A stretch of DNA of 64,000 nucleotides from Castellaniella sp041677825 (GTDB lineage Bacteria > Pseudomonadota > Gammaproteobacteria > Burkholderiales > Burkholderiaceae_B). This document shows, in pieces, positions 8,859 to 16,963 of the stretch (position 1 is its first letter; each line of letters starts with the position of its first letter). The notes beneath the pieces are model-generated. The model searched no databases, was not told the DNA's origin, and saw nothing but the letters and a program-made list of their open reading frames with translations. The stretch spans positions 8,158 to 72,157 of the forward strand of contig NZ_JBAYPG010000016.1 in the NCBI RefSeq assembly GCF_041677825.1, in the 5' to 3' direction. Made by a program: the position numbers and the translations under genes.

Positions 8859-10157
8859 CTACCCGTTCTGACCCAATAGCAAAATAGTTCTGAAAATATG
8901 CAAAAACCGGGCCGACTGCGCAGCCATTGAATAATGATCAAGAAACACCTGGCGCGCCCGCTGGCGATCCTGGGCGCACAGCGTATCGAGCCGTGTGGCC
9001 AGCAAGTTGGCCAGACCCGGCGCATCCTGCGCCACCGCAAGCACCGACCGCGCAGCCGGATGCGCCAACACCGGCTCGTAGCCCACGCAGGCGTGCGGCA
9101 AGGCCACAACGGGCAGGCCGTAGGACAAGGCCTCGGCCACCTTGGTCTTCATGCCGCTGCCCCAGACCACAGGCGCAACATACAGGGCTGCCGACCTGAA
9201 CAAGGCATCCATCTGCCCGATATCGGGCGCCGCGTGATACACCACCCCCGGCGCCCCGGGCGGCGGTAGCCGATCCAGCCCGGCCCCGGCCACCACAAAC
9301 CGAATCATATCCCTTTCCACCCTACCCTGATTCAGGGTGCTGGCCACCTGCAACAGCACCTGCAAGGCGTGCTGATTCGGCGCAAAGCCGAAATGGCCGG
9401 TGAACAGGACCGGCCCGCCGCCTGCCTGCGACACTGCACTGCCCTGCTGCAGGACCGCTTTATCGTGTGGCGGCTCCCTGCTACCCTCAGACGGTGCGCC
9501 ATTGACCGCCCACGGCATCCCCTTGCCTGGTGGTGGCGCCCCCCGGCCATCTGCATATGGATCAGGCACGGTGATCGGCAGAATTTCGGCGTGCGCTGGC
9601 CCACCATACAGTTGCGCGAACAGGGCACGGTCCTGCGCGGTAATAAAGGTCATGTGGTCGGCCGCCAGGCAGCAGGCCTCGGCACGCCGGATCTGGAATG
9701 CTTCGAGGCGTGCAACCAGCGACCGGGGCAGGGATTGCGCCCCAGCTTTCTGACGCTGCAGGTCGTACTCGACATTATCGCTGCAGACGATGAACTTCCT
9801 GCCCGGCCAGGCCTTGCGCAACTGCGCCAGGATCAGGCCACCGCGCGAATTGTGCAGCACGACCAGGTCGGAAGCGGCACAGGCGCGCACAATCCGCCGC
9901 GCATGATGGCCCAGGAACGTAGGCTGCAGGCGCGCTCGCGCCAGAATGTCCACCGTGGTGTTCTTTTCCAGTTCCACCTCGGTGACCCGCTCATGCCCGA
10001 ACACACGGCCAGCGCCGTGGATCTTCTTGCTGATCACCTGTACCTGCGCCACCCCTTCGGTCTGCAGCAGGCCGGACACCAGAGACCGCAGATACAGCCC
10101 GCCGCCCGAGAGCTCCTGCAGGCCATTGAGGGAAATCACCGTCACGTGCATGGCCAT
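8859..10157 (-). CDS. Glycosyltransferase family 4-like
   Basis: 432-residue GT-B transferase. N-terminal donor-independent domain starts HVTVISLNGLQELSGGGLYL; the C-terminal domain has VLFTGHFGFAPNQHALQVLL, FVVAGAGLDRLPP and VWGSGMKTKVAEALSYGLPVV, where the K-x-x-E-A-x-x-x-G-x-P-V pattern is the GT4 nucleotide-sugar site. A Gly/Pro-rich insert of about 40 residues lies between the domains (around residues 205-245), longer than usual. ATG 10151 has a better-placed GGGTGG ribosome site than ATG 10157. It is followed by the Wzz-like gene and preceded by wzx. Confidence 0.85.
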   Translation of the reverse strand: MAMHVTVISLNGLQELSGGGLYLRSLVSGLLQTEGVAQVQVISKKIHGAGRVFGHERVTEVELEKNTTVDILARARLQPTFLGHHARRIVRACAASDLVVLHNSRGGLILAQLRKAWPGRKFIVCSDNVEYDLQRQKAGAQSLPRSLVARLEAFQIRRAEACCLAADHMTFITAQDRALFAQLYGGPAHAEILPITVPDPYADGRGAPPPGKGMPWAVNGAPSEGSREPPHDKAVLQQGSAVSQAGGGPVLFTGHFGFAPNQHALQVLLQVASTLNQGRVERDMIRFVVAGAGLDRLPPPGAPGVVYHAAPDIGQMDALFRSAALYVAPVVWGSGMKTKVAEALSYGLPVVALPHACVGYEPVLAHPAARSVLAVAQDAPGLANLLATRLDTLCAQDRQRARQVFLDHYSMAAQSARFLHIFRTILLLGQNG

Positions 10158-10202
10158 CCACCCATTGTTACGCGCATCATGACACTGGTACGGCCGCGCC
10201 CG

Positions 10203-11486
10203 TCATGGCACCGGGCCACCGGCCGCCGCCGCTGGACGGCCCAGGTGCATGCGCCACAGAAACCACAGGCCGGCCAGCAGGCTGACCGTGTGCGCCACCC
10301 CCAGCGCCAGGGGCCCCTGGTGCCAGCCCAGGCCAAAATCGGGCACCAGCAGCATGGCCCCCGCCGCCAGCCCCACCCCCCACTTCAGGGGCACGACGCG
10401 ATGATTGCCCGCGTGTATCAGTATTGCATCGAGCCCCAGGGCCGCGAACCCCGGCACCAGCACCACCAGCGCCAGCTGGAACATGCCGGCGGTCTGCTCA
10501 AAGCCGGCGCCAAAGATGAGCGACACGATGAACGGCGCCAGCAGCCCCGCGCCGACCATGATCAGCAGGGCAAGCGCCGTCAGGATCAGCAGCAGGCGCA
10601 GCGATGACCAAAGGGTCTGACGACCCGCGCGATAGAGCAGTGATGGCGCCAGCGCCACCACCGATACCGGGCCGAAATACCACGCACTGTCGAGCAGATT
10701 CATGGCCGCAGCGTACTGCCCGTAGAGCCCGGCATCCAGGCGCGCGTGCAGGATCAACCGGTCCATGCGCAGAATCAGTATCAGGGCCACCAGGCCCAGC
10801 CAGATCAGCAGACCCTTGTGAAAGAACCAGCCCATGACCTCGCGAGTCGGCCTCCAGGAGCACGGCCAGCCGTCTTCGCGGATACCGAACAAGTAGCACA
10901 GTGCCGTGAGCAGATGATCCGCTGCGTAGACGATGATGAAGGCCAGGATGGGGGCGTGCATGGTGTACAGCACCGCCACCGCGATCACCTTCAGGCTGGA
11001 GACCAGCAGGCGGGTGACCGTGATGATACGCGTGGACTGGGCCACTTCACGGATCAGCCGCAGGACATTGAACGGCTCGATCACGATGAGCGCCAGGCCC
11101 ATGATCAGCATCAGCGGCTGGCGCTGCAAGGGCTCCATATACAGCGACCAGGTTCCCATCAGCAGGAAAGCCAGCGTACCGGCCATCAGCCGCAGCACGA
11201 ACAGCGAACCCAGCAGGCGTCGGCGCTCTTGCGGCTGCTCGCAAGTAGCCAGGCGCGGCGCGGAAACCTCGGTGCTGGCAATCAGGCCGATCGACGAAAA
11301 TACCATCATGGCCGACAGCACGTACTGAAAAATACCAAAAGCGTCTGTGCCCAGTGTGCGCGCCACCAGACCGACCGCCAGCGCCGAAAAGGCCAGCTGG
11401 ACGACTTTTTCACTGGCCAGCCACAGCAGGCTGCGCAGGGCGCGGGTACGAATCAATGTGTACAGGGATGAACCGGCCGGGATCAT
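10203..11486 (-). CDS. wzx: Polysaccharide flippase, Wzx/MATE-like
   Basis: 427-residue inner-membrane protein of the polysaccharide transport (PST) type with about 12 to 14 hydrophobic segments spread over its length. The N-terminus (SEKVVQLAFSALAVGLVART) matches the opening helix of Wzx flippases, and charged residues between spans are sparse. It would flip the undecaprenyl-PP repeat unit to the periplasm. The ATG overlaps the stop of the upstream GtrII-like gene as ATGA. It is the only Wzx-type flippase visible in the window. Confidence 0.87.
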   Translation of the reverse strand: MIPAGSSLYTLIRTRALRSLLWLASEKVVQLAFSALAVGLVARTLGTDAFGIFQYVLSAMMVFSSIGLIASTEVSAPRLATCEQPQERRRLLGSLFVLRLMAGTLAFLLMGTWSLYMEPLQRQPLMLIMGLALIVIEPFNVLRLIREVAQSTRIITVTRLLVSSLKVIAVAVLYTMHAPILAFIIVYAADHLLTALCYLFGIREDGWPCSWRPTREVMGWFFHKGLLIWLGLVALILILRMDRLILHARLDAGLYGQYAAAMNLLDSAWYFGPVSVVALAPSLLYRAGRQTLWSSLRLLLILTALALLIMVGAGLLAPFIVSLIFGAGFEQTAGMFQLALVVLVPGFAALGLDAILIHAGNHRVVPLKWGVGLAAGAMLLVPDFGLGWHQGPLALGVAHTVSLLAGLWFLWRMHLGRPAAAAGGPVP

Positions 11487-13378
11487 TCGGAAAACTCATG
11501 CTGTTCGACCCACAGGCGGCCATTCTCGTTGAATTGCCCCGTGACCAGCCGGCGAAGCCGCCGCCCTGGCAGATTTGCCACATGCAGACAGGCATCGCCC
11601 CGGGTATGCAGCCCCTCGCCCTGCATTTCAAAATCCAGGTTCTGGAACACGCGAAACAGCCTGCGGTTGGGCAGGCCCGGCGGATCAGCGAGGTACACAT
11701 GCAGAAATACTGGAGCTTGCATCGCGACAGCATCGCATGGTCGCAGCAAATACACCAGCCGCGAGCCGCGCTGGAACACCTGGAAGGGGCCGTTGCGAGC
11801 AAGCGGTATCGCCAGACGGGGCGCATGATCCAATTGCCACAGGAGTTCATCCACCACCCGGACATCCCCTTCCTGCTGGGGATCCTTGAAGCGCAGGCGA
11901 TAGCAGTCACCTTGGCGGTCCAGGCGCGTGAAACGGTCATCGACCAGAGTGTGCTCGGTGCCTTGACACGCCGATACATCGCCCTCTTGCAGCAGCATGA
12001 AGCGCTCGAACAGGGCCTTGTGGCCAAAACGCTCGAAACTGGAGCGTGACAGCATCCGAATCAGCGGGTATTGCACACTCTGCGCATCGAACGTGGCCGC
12101 ACGCCCGGGCGACCCTTCAACCGCCAGCCGATACGGATAGCCGATGTGCTTGCCTGTTTCGGCAACGGCCATGTGGATCCTGAAGCGGTCGTACACCCAC
12201 TGATCGCCCATGGCATTGCCGTACACCGCCGTCAGGCCCACCAGGCCGACCAGAAACACCCCCAGCACGGATTTCAGCGCCCATGAGGCCCGGTGGGCAA
12301 GCCCGATCACAACGACCGCCAGCACGACATTGAAACCCATCATGTAACGCGGCGCAAACACCAGATCCTGCAGCAGCAGGGGCAGCCCCGGCGCCAGCGC
12401 CAGCATGGCCGCCAGCAGCAGTGCAGTGACCAGCAGGCGCGGCACGGGCCAGGCATGCCTGAGCAACAGCAGCATCAGCAGCAACCCCGTGAAATACAGC
12501 ACCCAGTTATAACCGATGAACTCGATGAACATGTCCAGGTAGGCACGGAGATTGCCCAGTACCCCCGGCAACAGGTCTGGCCATGCCAGCATGTCGGTAG
12601 ATATGTAGCCATGGTACTCGCGATGCAGAAGCACCCGGTACAGCACCATGGCCAGCACCCACGAACCCAGTGCCACGCCCGCGATCTTCAGGACTGCACG
12701 CCCGGCATGAGTACCCGCACCCGCCATACGCCAGGCCAGCGCCGCCAGGCCGACCAGGTAAACGCCGCTGGAGAGCTGGTAAGTCGTCATCATGACCAGC
12801 AGGCCGATCACCGACACCAGCGCAAATACCAGTGTATCGGCCACAAACAGAAACGGCAGCAGTGAGGCCAGCACCGACAGACCCATGAAGGCCGAATCGT
12901 AGGTATAGGCCATGTTCTCGTAGAACAGCGGGTAGACCGCCAGCACGGCCGACATGATGACCGGAAACAGCGTGAGCCGTCCGGCCACGATCTTCACCAG
13001 CGTCACGGCGGCCAGCGCCATGCAGGCCAGACACGCCAGTTGCAGCAGCGGTGAATAATCGAAGGCGTGTTCCGAAAACCCCAGCCCGCGCAGCAGGTAC
13101 TCGGCCAGATAGCGATTCAGGTGCAGGAACGCCGGAAAACCGCTGATTTTCTTGAAATTGTCATCGGCAAAGTAATAACCATCGATGCGCAGCAGCGACA
13201 GGTACGCCAGCACCATCACGGCAAAGACGATGCCGGCACTGGCCAGGAAAGGCCTGTCATCCGCATCCAGGATCAGGCTGCCCGCCAGGCGCTGGCGCAG
13301 GCCGGCTGGCCCCCACCCGGCGGGCCAGGCAAATCTGCCATGCATCCGTTTCACTGCGCTGCTACGTATCCGTTTCAC
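11483..13378 (-). CDS. GtrII-like polytopic glycosyltransferase/membrane protein
   Basis: 631-residue protein with about ten membrane spans followed by a C-terminal soluble part of roughly 200 residues. The N-terminal loop YYFADDNFKKISGFPAFLHL then HAFDYSPLLQLACL resembles GtrII-type (GT-C-like) glucosyltransferases, which have acidic residues after the first span and a D-x-SP motif. A modifying transferase that adds a side sugar from a polyprenyl donor is the likely role. The start is uncertain: GTG 13378, GTG 13354 and ATG 13345 all lie inside an imperfect tandem repeat. The 3' end overlaps wzx by four bases. Confidence 0.65.
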   Translation of the reverse strand: MKRIRSSAVKRMHGRFAWPAGWGPAGLRQRLAGSLILDADDRPFLASAGIVFAVMVLAYLSLLRIDGYYFADDNFKKISGFPAFLHLNRYLAEYLLRGLGFSEHAFDYSPLLQLACLACMALAAVTLVKIVAGRLTLFPVIMSAVLAVYPLFYENMAYTYDSAFMGLSVLASLLPFLFVADTLVFALVSVIGLLVMMTTYQLSSGVYLVGLAALAWRMAGAGTHAGRAVLKIAGVALGSWVLAMVLYRVLLHREYHGYISTDMLAWPDLLPGVLGNLRAYLDMFIEFIGYNWVLYFTGLLLMLLLLRHAWPVPRLLVTALLLAAMLALAPGLPLLLQDLVFAPRYMMGFNVVLAVVVIGLAHRASWALKSVLGVFLVGLVGLTAVYGNAMGDQWVYDRFRIHMAVAETGKHIGYPYRLAVEGSPGRAATFDAQSVQYPLIRMLSRSSFERFGHKALFERFMLLQEGDVSACQGTEHTLVDDRFTRLDRQGDCYRLRFKDPQQEGDVRVVDELLWQLDHAPRLAIPLARNGPFQVFQRGSRLVYLLRPCDAVAMQAPVFLHVYLADPPGLPNRRLFRVFQNLDFEMQGEGLHTRGDACLHVANLPGRRLRRLVTGQFNENGRLWVEQHEFSE

Positions 13379-13460
13379 TATGCATCCGTTCCACTATGCA
13401 TTTGCTGCATTTTTCGTTCCACTGTGCACGTGCTTCTTCGACTGTTTCTTCGACTGCTTC
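13341..13460. repeat. Imperfect short tandem repeats at the GtrII start
   Basis: On the plus strand the unit TGCATCCGTTTCACT recurs with changes at 13341-13355, 13366-13379, 13381-13395 and, more degenerate, 13411-13425. Just beyond, CTTCTTCGACTG-like units repeat about three times (13431-13465). The first copies fall inside the possible 5' end of the GtrII-like gene, the rest in the gap to the GT2 gene. They could come from slipped-strand amplification and could change the start of the downstream protein. Confidence 0.6.
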
Positions 13461-13474
13461 TTCGGCCGGTTCAC

Positions 13475-14431
13475 TCACGGCAACAGCCGCCTTCGTTCGC
13501 GCATGTCGCGGCCATGGCGACGCAGATACCGGTACCACAGCGCAAGATTGAACAGCTTGTGCAACTGCAGCGGGCGCATGTCGGAGCCGTGCATGATCCG
13601 CCACGCGGCCCAGGCCGTGGCCGGACCATACTCGAACAAGGCTGTCATCATAAAACCCGAGCGGCCCGGCAGATACCCCCGTTCGAGGCCTAGGGCCTTG
13701 AAACGGCCCGCCAGCCGGGCCTGGGTCTGCAGACGCGACAGAAAGGCCTGCGGTTGGCGGTTGGCCGTCAGGCTGTTGGGCCGCCGGGTGCAGACGTAGA
13801 CCGCCTGCGGCACCACCTGCACCTGTTGCGCCTGCATGGCGGCGAGCACGTTGAAGGCCACGTCGTTGCTGAACATGATCTCTTCGAAGCGCAGATCCAG
13901 GCGGCGAATGAAGGCGTGCGCATACACCTTGGCCCAGGGCACGACGTGGTTCGCCGCCAGGCGCTTCAGGGTGTCTTCGGATGGCGCCGCGAGCCAGGCG
14001 CGGAGGAAGCGGTTGAGCCAGTCGGCCCGGATCGATGGCGTGCCATCGACCTCCTGGCGCGCCTCGGCGAGAAAATACACCAGATCCAGCCCCGCGGCGG
14101 CGTGCGCATCGAAGGCCGCGAAGGCATCCGGCAGGAAGCAGTCATCCGAATCGGCGAACACCAGCCAGGCGCCCTGCGCGTGCGCCAGGCCCACATTGCG
14201 CGCCGCGCCCGCGCCCAGGTTGCGCGCCGTGGACAGCCAGCGCACCGCCGGCCAGCGCGGCCTGAGGGCCTCGAGTGGTGCCCGGTCCGGGCTGCAATCG
14301 TCGATGACGATGATCTCGATATCGGCGCGCGCCGGCGGAATGCTGCGCAGCAGCCGTTCGAGGCGCTGCGCATCATCATGGTGGGGGATGATGACCGAAT
14401 ACCGCGGGCCGCCGGTGCCTAGATCATCCAT
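13475..14431 (-). CDS. Glycosyltransferase family 2
   Basis: 318-residue GT-A protein. RYSVIIPHHDDAQRLERLL opens the fold, followed by IEIIVIDDCSPD, NLGAGAARNVGLAHA and the metal-binding WLVFADSDDCFLPDA. The start is taken as ATG 14431, which gives MDDLGTGGPRYSVI; the frame runs further upstream only as overlap with the neighbouring gene. It overlaps the end of the ATP-grasp gene by 13 bases, so the two are probably translated together. It may be a polysaccharide transferase or part of the neighbouring peptide-modification cluster; the sequence alone does not decide. Confidence 0.87.
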   Translation of the reverse strand: MDDLGTGGPRYSVIIPHHDDAQRLERLLRSIPPARADIEIIVIDDCSPDRAPLEALRPRWPAVRWLSTARNLGAGAARNVGLAHAQGAWLVFADSDDCFLPDAFAAFDAHAAAGLDLVYFLAEARQEVDGTPSIRADWLNRFLRAWLAAPSEDTLKRLAANHVVPWAKVYAHAFIRRLDLRFEEIMFSNDVAFNVLAAMQAQQVQVVPQAVYVCTRRPNSLTANRQPQAFLSRLQTQARLAGRFKALGLERGYLPGRSGFMMTALFEYGPATAWAAWRIMHGSDMRPLQLHKLFNLALWYRYLRRHGRDMRERRRLLP

Positions 14432-15375
14432 CGCGAACGCCACATGAAGCGGTCGTGGCGGCGCTGCTGCACCAGCAGCGCATCGCGCACCGGCACGGCG
14501 GGCCCGGGTGGCGCATCGATGGCCTGAAACGCCTGCGCCAGCCCGTCGTCGACCGCGCGCGCCGCCTGCACGCGGGCCGCCACGGCGTGCTCGCGCAAGA
14601 TGGCGATGAAGGGGTTGGAGTTGATCTCGTAGACCTGCACCTGGCCGTCCACCAGGGCATAATCGATGCGCCCGTACTGCAGCCGGCTGACCTCGAATGC
14701 CGCGCGCAGCACCGGCTCGCCCGGTGGGCTGTCGATGTGCTCGAGCTCGTCCTGGTAATCGGCCACGTCGGCACAGCCCGACTGGCCCTGCTGCGCCACC
14801 CACTGCGTGTCATGCACCGACAGCGCGCGCACCAGGCGCTCGCCCACGCGATAGGCGGCATATTTGCGAAACAGGCCGGGGCGCAGCGGCTGCGCGCAGT
14901 ACTCGACCACCATCAGATCGCGCTCGGGGTGGCCTTGCGCCCGGGCCTGCGCCAGCGCCGCGCGCAGCCCGGCCGCGTCGTGGATCAGGTCGGTCAGCGG
15001 GCCGCGATGCGCCGTCTCGGTGCGCAGAAAGACCGGCCAGCGGTCCACCGCGGCCTGCTCGTGCGGGCGCCAGACCTGGAAGCGGTTCAGGCCGCGGGCG
15101 TGCAGGCTGCGCAGCAGGGCAAAGCGGTGCATGGCCTGGGCCGGGTCATTCAACACCTGCATCCCGGCCTGCTGCAGCACCCGGCAGACCCGGGCGGCCA
15201 GTTCAAGATCCCAGGCACCGAGGCGGTCGAAGTCCGTGAAAATCCAGGTGGCCCGGGGCAGGCGCCGGGCTTTCAGCAGCCGGTCATAGGACCAGATGGC
15301 GTGGCGCGGCATGCCCGGGATCTGATGCAGTTGCACCAGGGTCTCGCGCGGCCAGGTGATCACGAAGCAGATCAT
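14419..15375 (-). CDS. ATP-grasp domain protein
   Basis: 318-residue protein whose C-terminal part has the ATP-grasp metal/ATP signature YGRIDYALVDGQVQVYEINS followed by NPFIA, as in RimK/D-Ala-D-Ala ligase-type enzymes that join a carboxylate to an amine through an acylphosphate. The N-terminal 100 residues are a pre-ATP-grasp region (ITWPRETLVQLHQIPG, TWIFTDFDRLGAWDLELAAR). ATG 15375 was chosen over an upstream in-frame start at 15432 because family similarity seems to begin there. It is divergent from the repeat peptide at 15492 with 116 bases between them. Substrate unknown; peptide ligation or amino-acid decoration is an inference. Confidence 0.75.
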   Translation of the reverse strand: MICFVITWPRETLVQLHQIPGMPRHAIWSYDRLLKARRLPRATWIFTDFDRLGAWDLELAARVCRVLQQAGMQVLNDPAQAMHRFALLRSLHARGLNRFQVWRPHEQAAVDRWPVFLRTETAHRGPLTDLIHDAAGLRAALAQARAQGHPERDLMVVEYCAQPLRPGLFRKYAAYRVGERLVRALSVHDTQWVAQQGQSGCADVADYQDELEHIDSPPGEPVLRAAFEVSRLQYGRIDYALVDGQVQVYEINSNPFIAILREHAVAARVQAARAVDDGLAQAFQAIDAPPGPAVPVRDALLVQQRRHDRFMWRSRWMI

Positions 15376-15448
15376 GACCAAGCCCTGCCCGAAAGAACCG
15401 GGCTGCCCCCGCCCGGCAGAAAAACTTCGCAAGACACGCCGGTTTCCA

Positions 15449-15457
15449 TGCTACGAT
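15449..15457 (+). promoter_or_regulatory. Possible extended -10 promoter for the repeat-peptide gene
   Basis: TGCTACGAT fits an extended -10 (TGn plus a TAnnnT hexamer) 35 bases before the ATG of the small peptide gene. No good -35 is visible at 16 to 18 bases upstream. It lies in the 116-base divergent gap between the ATP-grasp gene and the peptide gene. Confidence 0.3.
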
Positions 15458-15491
15458 CCATAGACCTTTCATATGAGTGAGGAAGACAGCG

Positions 15492-15701
15492 ATGGGACGA
15501 ATTCAACTTGATCAGTCGGCCCTCATGGGCTTCAGGATCCTGCCCGAAAACCAGCCAGACACCCAGGGCAGTGAAGCCCGGCTGGGCACCAAGATCGGCG
15601 CCAAGATCGGCGCCAAGTCAGTCAGCGACACTGCAGCCGGCGCCCGTGAAGGGGCCCGTACGCAGTTTCTGGGCGCCAAGATCGGTGGCAAGAAAGTCTA
15701 G
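15492..15701 (+). CDS. Repeat-containing small peptide, candidate RiPP precursor
   Basis: 69-residue peptide with a well-placed ribosome site (GAGGA eight bases before ATG 15492). Residues 1-30 (MGRIQLDQSALMGFRILPEN...) have no repeats and could be a leader. The rest carries five [L/I]-G-[T/A/G]-K units: LGTK, IGAK, IGAK, then after a 19-residue spacer LGAK, IGGK, ending in KKV. The DNA unit AAGATCGGCGCC is exactly doubled at 15591-15614 and echoed near 15679. There is no signal peptide or Cys. It is followed by a hairpin and then a HExxH peptide-modification-type gene, the usual precursor-then-enzyme order. No known precursor family was recognised. Confidence 0.7.
   Translation: MGRIQLDQSALMGFRILPENQPDTQGSEARLGTKIGAKIGAKSVSDTAAGAREGARTQFLGAKIGGKKV
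15591..15614 (+). repeat. Tandem 12-bp repeat encoding K-I-G-A units
   Basis: AAGATCGGCGCC occurs twice back to back and a diverged third copy (AAGATCGGTGGC) lies at 15678-15689. It encodes the [L/I]-G-x-K repeats of the small peptide and allows repeat number to change in frame. Confidence 0.8.
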
Positions 15702-15768
15702 CAGCCCCGCAACCGGCCCGGCCGCGCCGTGTCCGCATACTGCGCAGCGCCGGCCACCATCATAATCC

Positions 15769-15794
15769 AAAGGCAGTCACAACACTGCCTTTTT
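15769..15794 (+). terminator. Hairpin with short T run between peptide and HExxH genes
   Basis: AAAGGCAGT at 15769-15777 pairs perfectly with ACTGCCTTT at 15784-15792 around a six-base loop, followed by two more T residues (five T in total at 15790-15794). It fits a weak rho-independent terminator or attenuator that would give more precursor transcript than enzyme transcript. The 5' arm begins with A residues, so it could act in both directions. Confidence 0.6.
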
Positions 15795-15800
15795 CACGCG

Positions 15801-16808
15801 ATGAGTGCACACCGCATCGAATTCGGCTTCATGCCCGACGGCGCCCGTGCGCAGCAGATGGATCGCTACGCCCATACCCTGCTGGCCGACAGCCTGGCGC
15901 ACATCCAGTCCAGGGCGGGGCCTGTCCTGGGGCCTGATGCCCTCACGCCGCTCATAAGCCAGCTGCGGGCGGGTGCGCAGTTTGGCCCGGCGTGCTTTGG
16001 CCGCTACTACGAACTGGCCCTGGCACTGATGGATGACGATCTCGAAGAAGCCAGCCAGGCCGCCGATGCACTGCAGCAGGCACAGCCCGCCGGCCCTGAT
16101 CCCGACTCCGGCTCTTGCCCCGGCCCGCGGCTCGTGGCGCTGGGCGACCTGCCAGCAGGCGATGCCGCGCTCTACCTGCGCCTGATGGACACCGATCCGC
16201 AGACCTCGTTTGCCATGCGCTCGCCCACGGCACAGGCGGCGGCCGACTTCCGGCAGCGCTTCGGGCAGGCCCTGGGCCTCATGCAGGCGGCGGTGCCCGC
16301 CCTGGCGGCCGAATTCAGTGGCCTGGTGCGCGAACTGTGCATGGTCACGGGCGACCCCGAAGCCAGCTACCAGTTCGACGGCGGCTCGTCGTACATGCTG
16401 TGGGGCGGCCTGTTCCTGAACATCGACTCGCACGAGACCGACGTGGCCCTGGTCGAAGTCCTGGCGCACGAAGCCACGCATTGCCTGCTGTTCGGCTTCT
16501 CGCAAGACGAAACCCTGGTGCTGAACCTCGATGACGAGCTCTACCAGTCGCCCCTGCGGGTCGACCCGCGGCCCATGGATGGCATCTACCACGCCACCTA
16601 CGTTTCGGCGCGCATGCACTGGGCCATGTCGCGCCTGGTCGAGCACCCCGGCCTGACGGCCGAACAGCGGGCACAGGCTACCGAAGCGCGGGCACTCGAT
16701 GCCGAGCACTTCTGGAGCGGTCACAGGGTAGTCATGCAGCACGCCCGGCTCACCGCCACGGGCGAAGCGGTCATGGCGCAGGCCCAGGCCTACATGGCGG
16801 CGCAATAA
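15801..16808 (+). CDS. HExxH-motif putative peptide-modification protein (alphaKG-HExxH beta-hydroxylase type)
   Basis: 335-residue soluble protein. HEATH at residues 223-227 is preceded by a hydrophobic helix (VALVEVLA) and followed, as in the mod_HExxH family, by YQSPLRVDPRPMDGIYHATY near 248-267. The first 200 residues are helical, with a Pro/Gly-rich loop near 95-110. Family members sit next to small precursor peptides and several are thought to be Fe/2-oxoglutarate enzymes that beta-hydroxylate peptide side chains; they are not classical proteases. ATG 15801 was chosen because the frame upstream crosses the hairpin. It is the only enzyme co-oriented with the repeat peptide and is convergent with ugd. 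The true reaction here is not shown. Confidence 0.78.
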   Translation: MSAHRIEFGFMPDGARAQQMDRYAHTLLADSLAHIQSRAGPVLGPDALTPLISQLRAGAQFGPACFGRYYELALALMDDDLEEASQAADALQQAQPAGPDPDSGSCPGPRLVALGDLPAGDAALYLRLMDTDPQTSFAMRSPTAQAAADFRQRFGQALGLMQAAVPALAAEFSGLVRELCMVTGDPEASYQFDGGSSYMLWGGLFLNIDSHETDVALVEVLAHEATHCLLFGFSQDETLVLNLDDELYQSPLRVDPRPMDGIYHATYVSARMHWAMSRLVEHPGLTAEQRAQATEARALDAEHFWSGHRVVMQHARLTATGEAVMAQAQAYMAAQ

Positions 16809-16963
16809 GGCACGGCAGCCCACAGCGGCACGATACGGCACAGCATGCGGCAGGGTCGCTGCGGGCTGGCGGCCATCTGCGCATGGCACCGGGCCAGGCC
16901 ATCGGCCACCGCCGTGGCGGAGCGCGTCAAGGGTCCGGGCACGCCACCGCAGGCCCCGGCGTC

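Noticed and set aside
9255..9268. GGCGGTAG on the plus strand, like an ops core
   Set aside because: It is inside a minus-strand glycosyltransferase gene, on the wrong strand, without the GCGTG extension or a leader.
14432..14803. N-terminal extension of the GT2 at 13475-14431
   Set aside because: It is an out-of-frame reading of the ATP-grasp gene; GT2 similarity begins right after ATG 14431.
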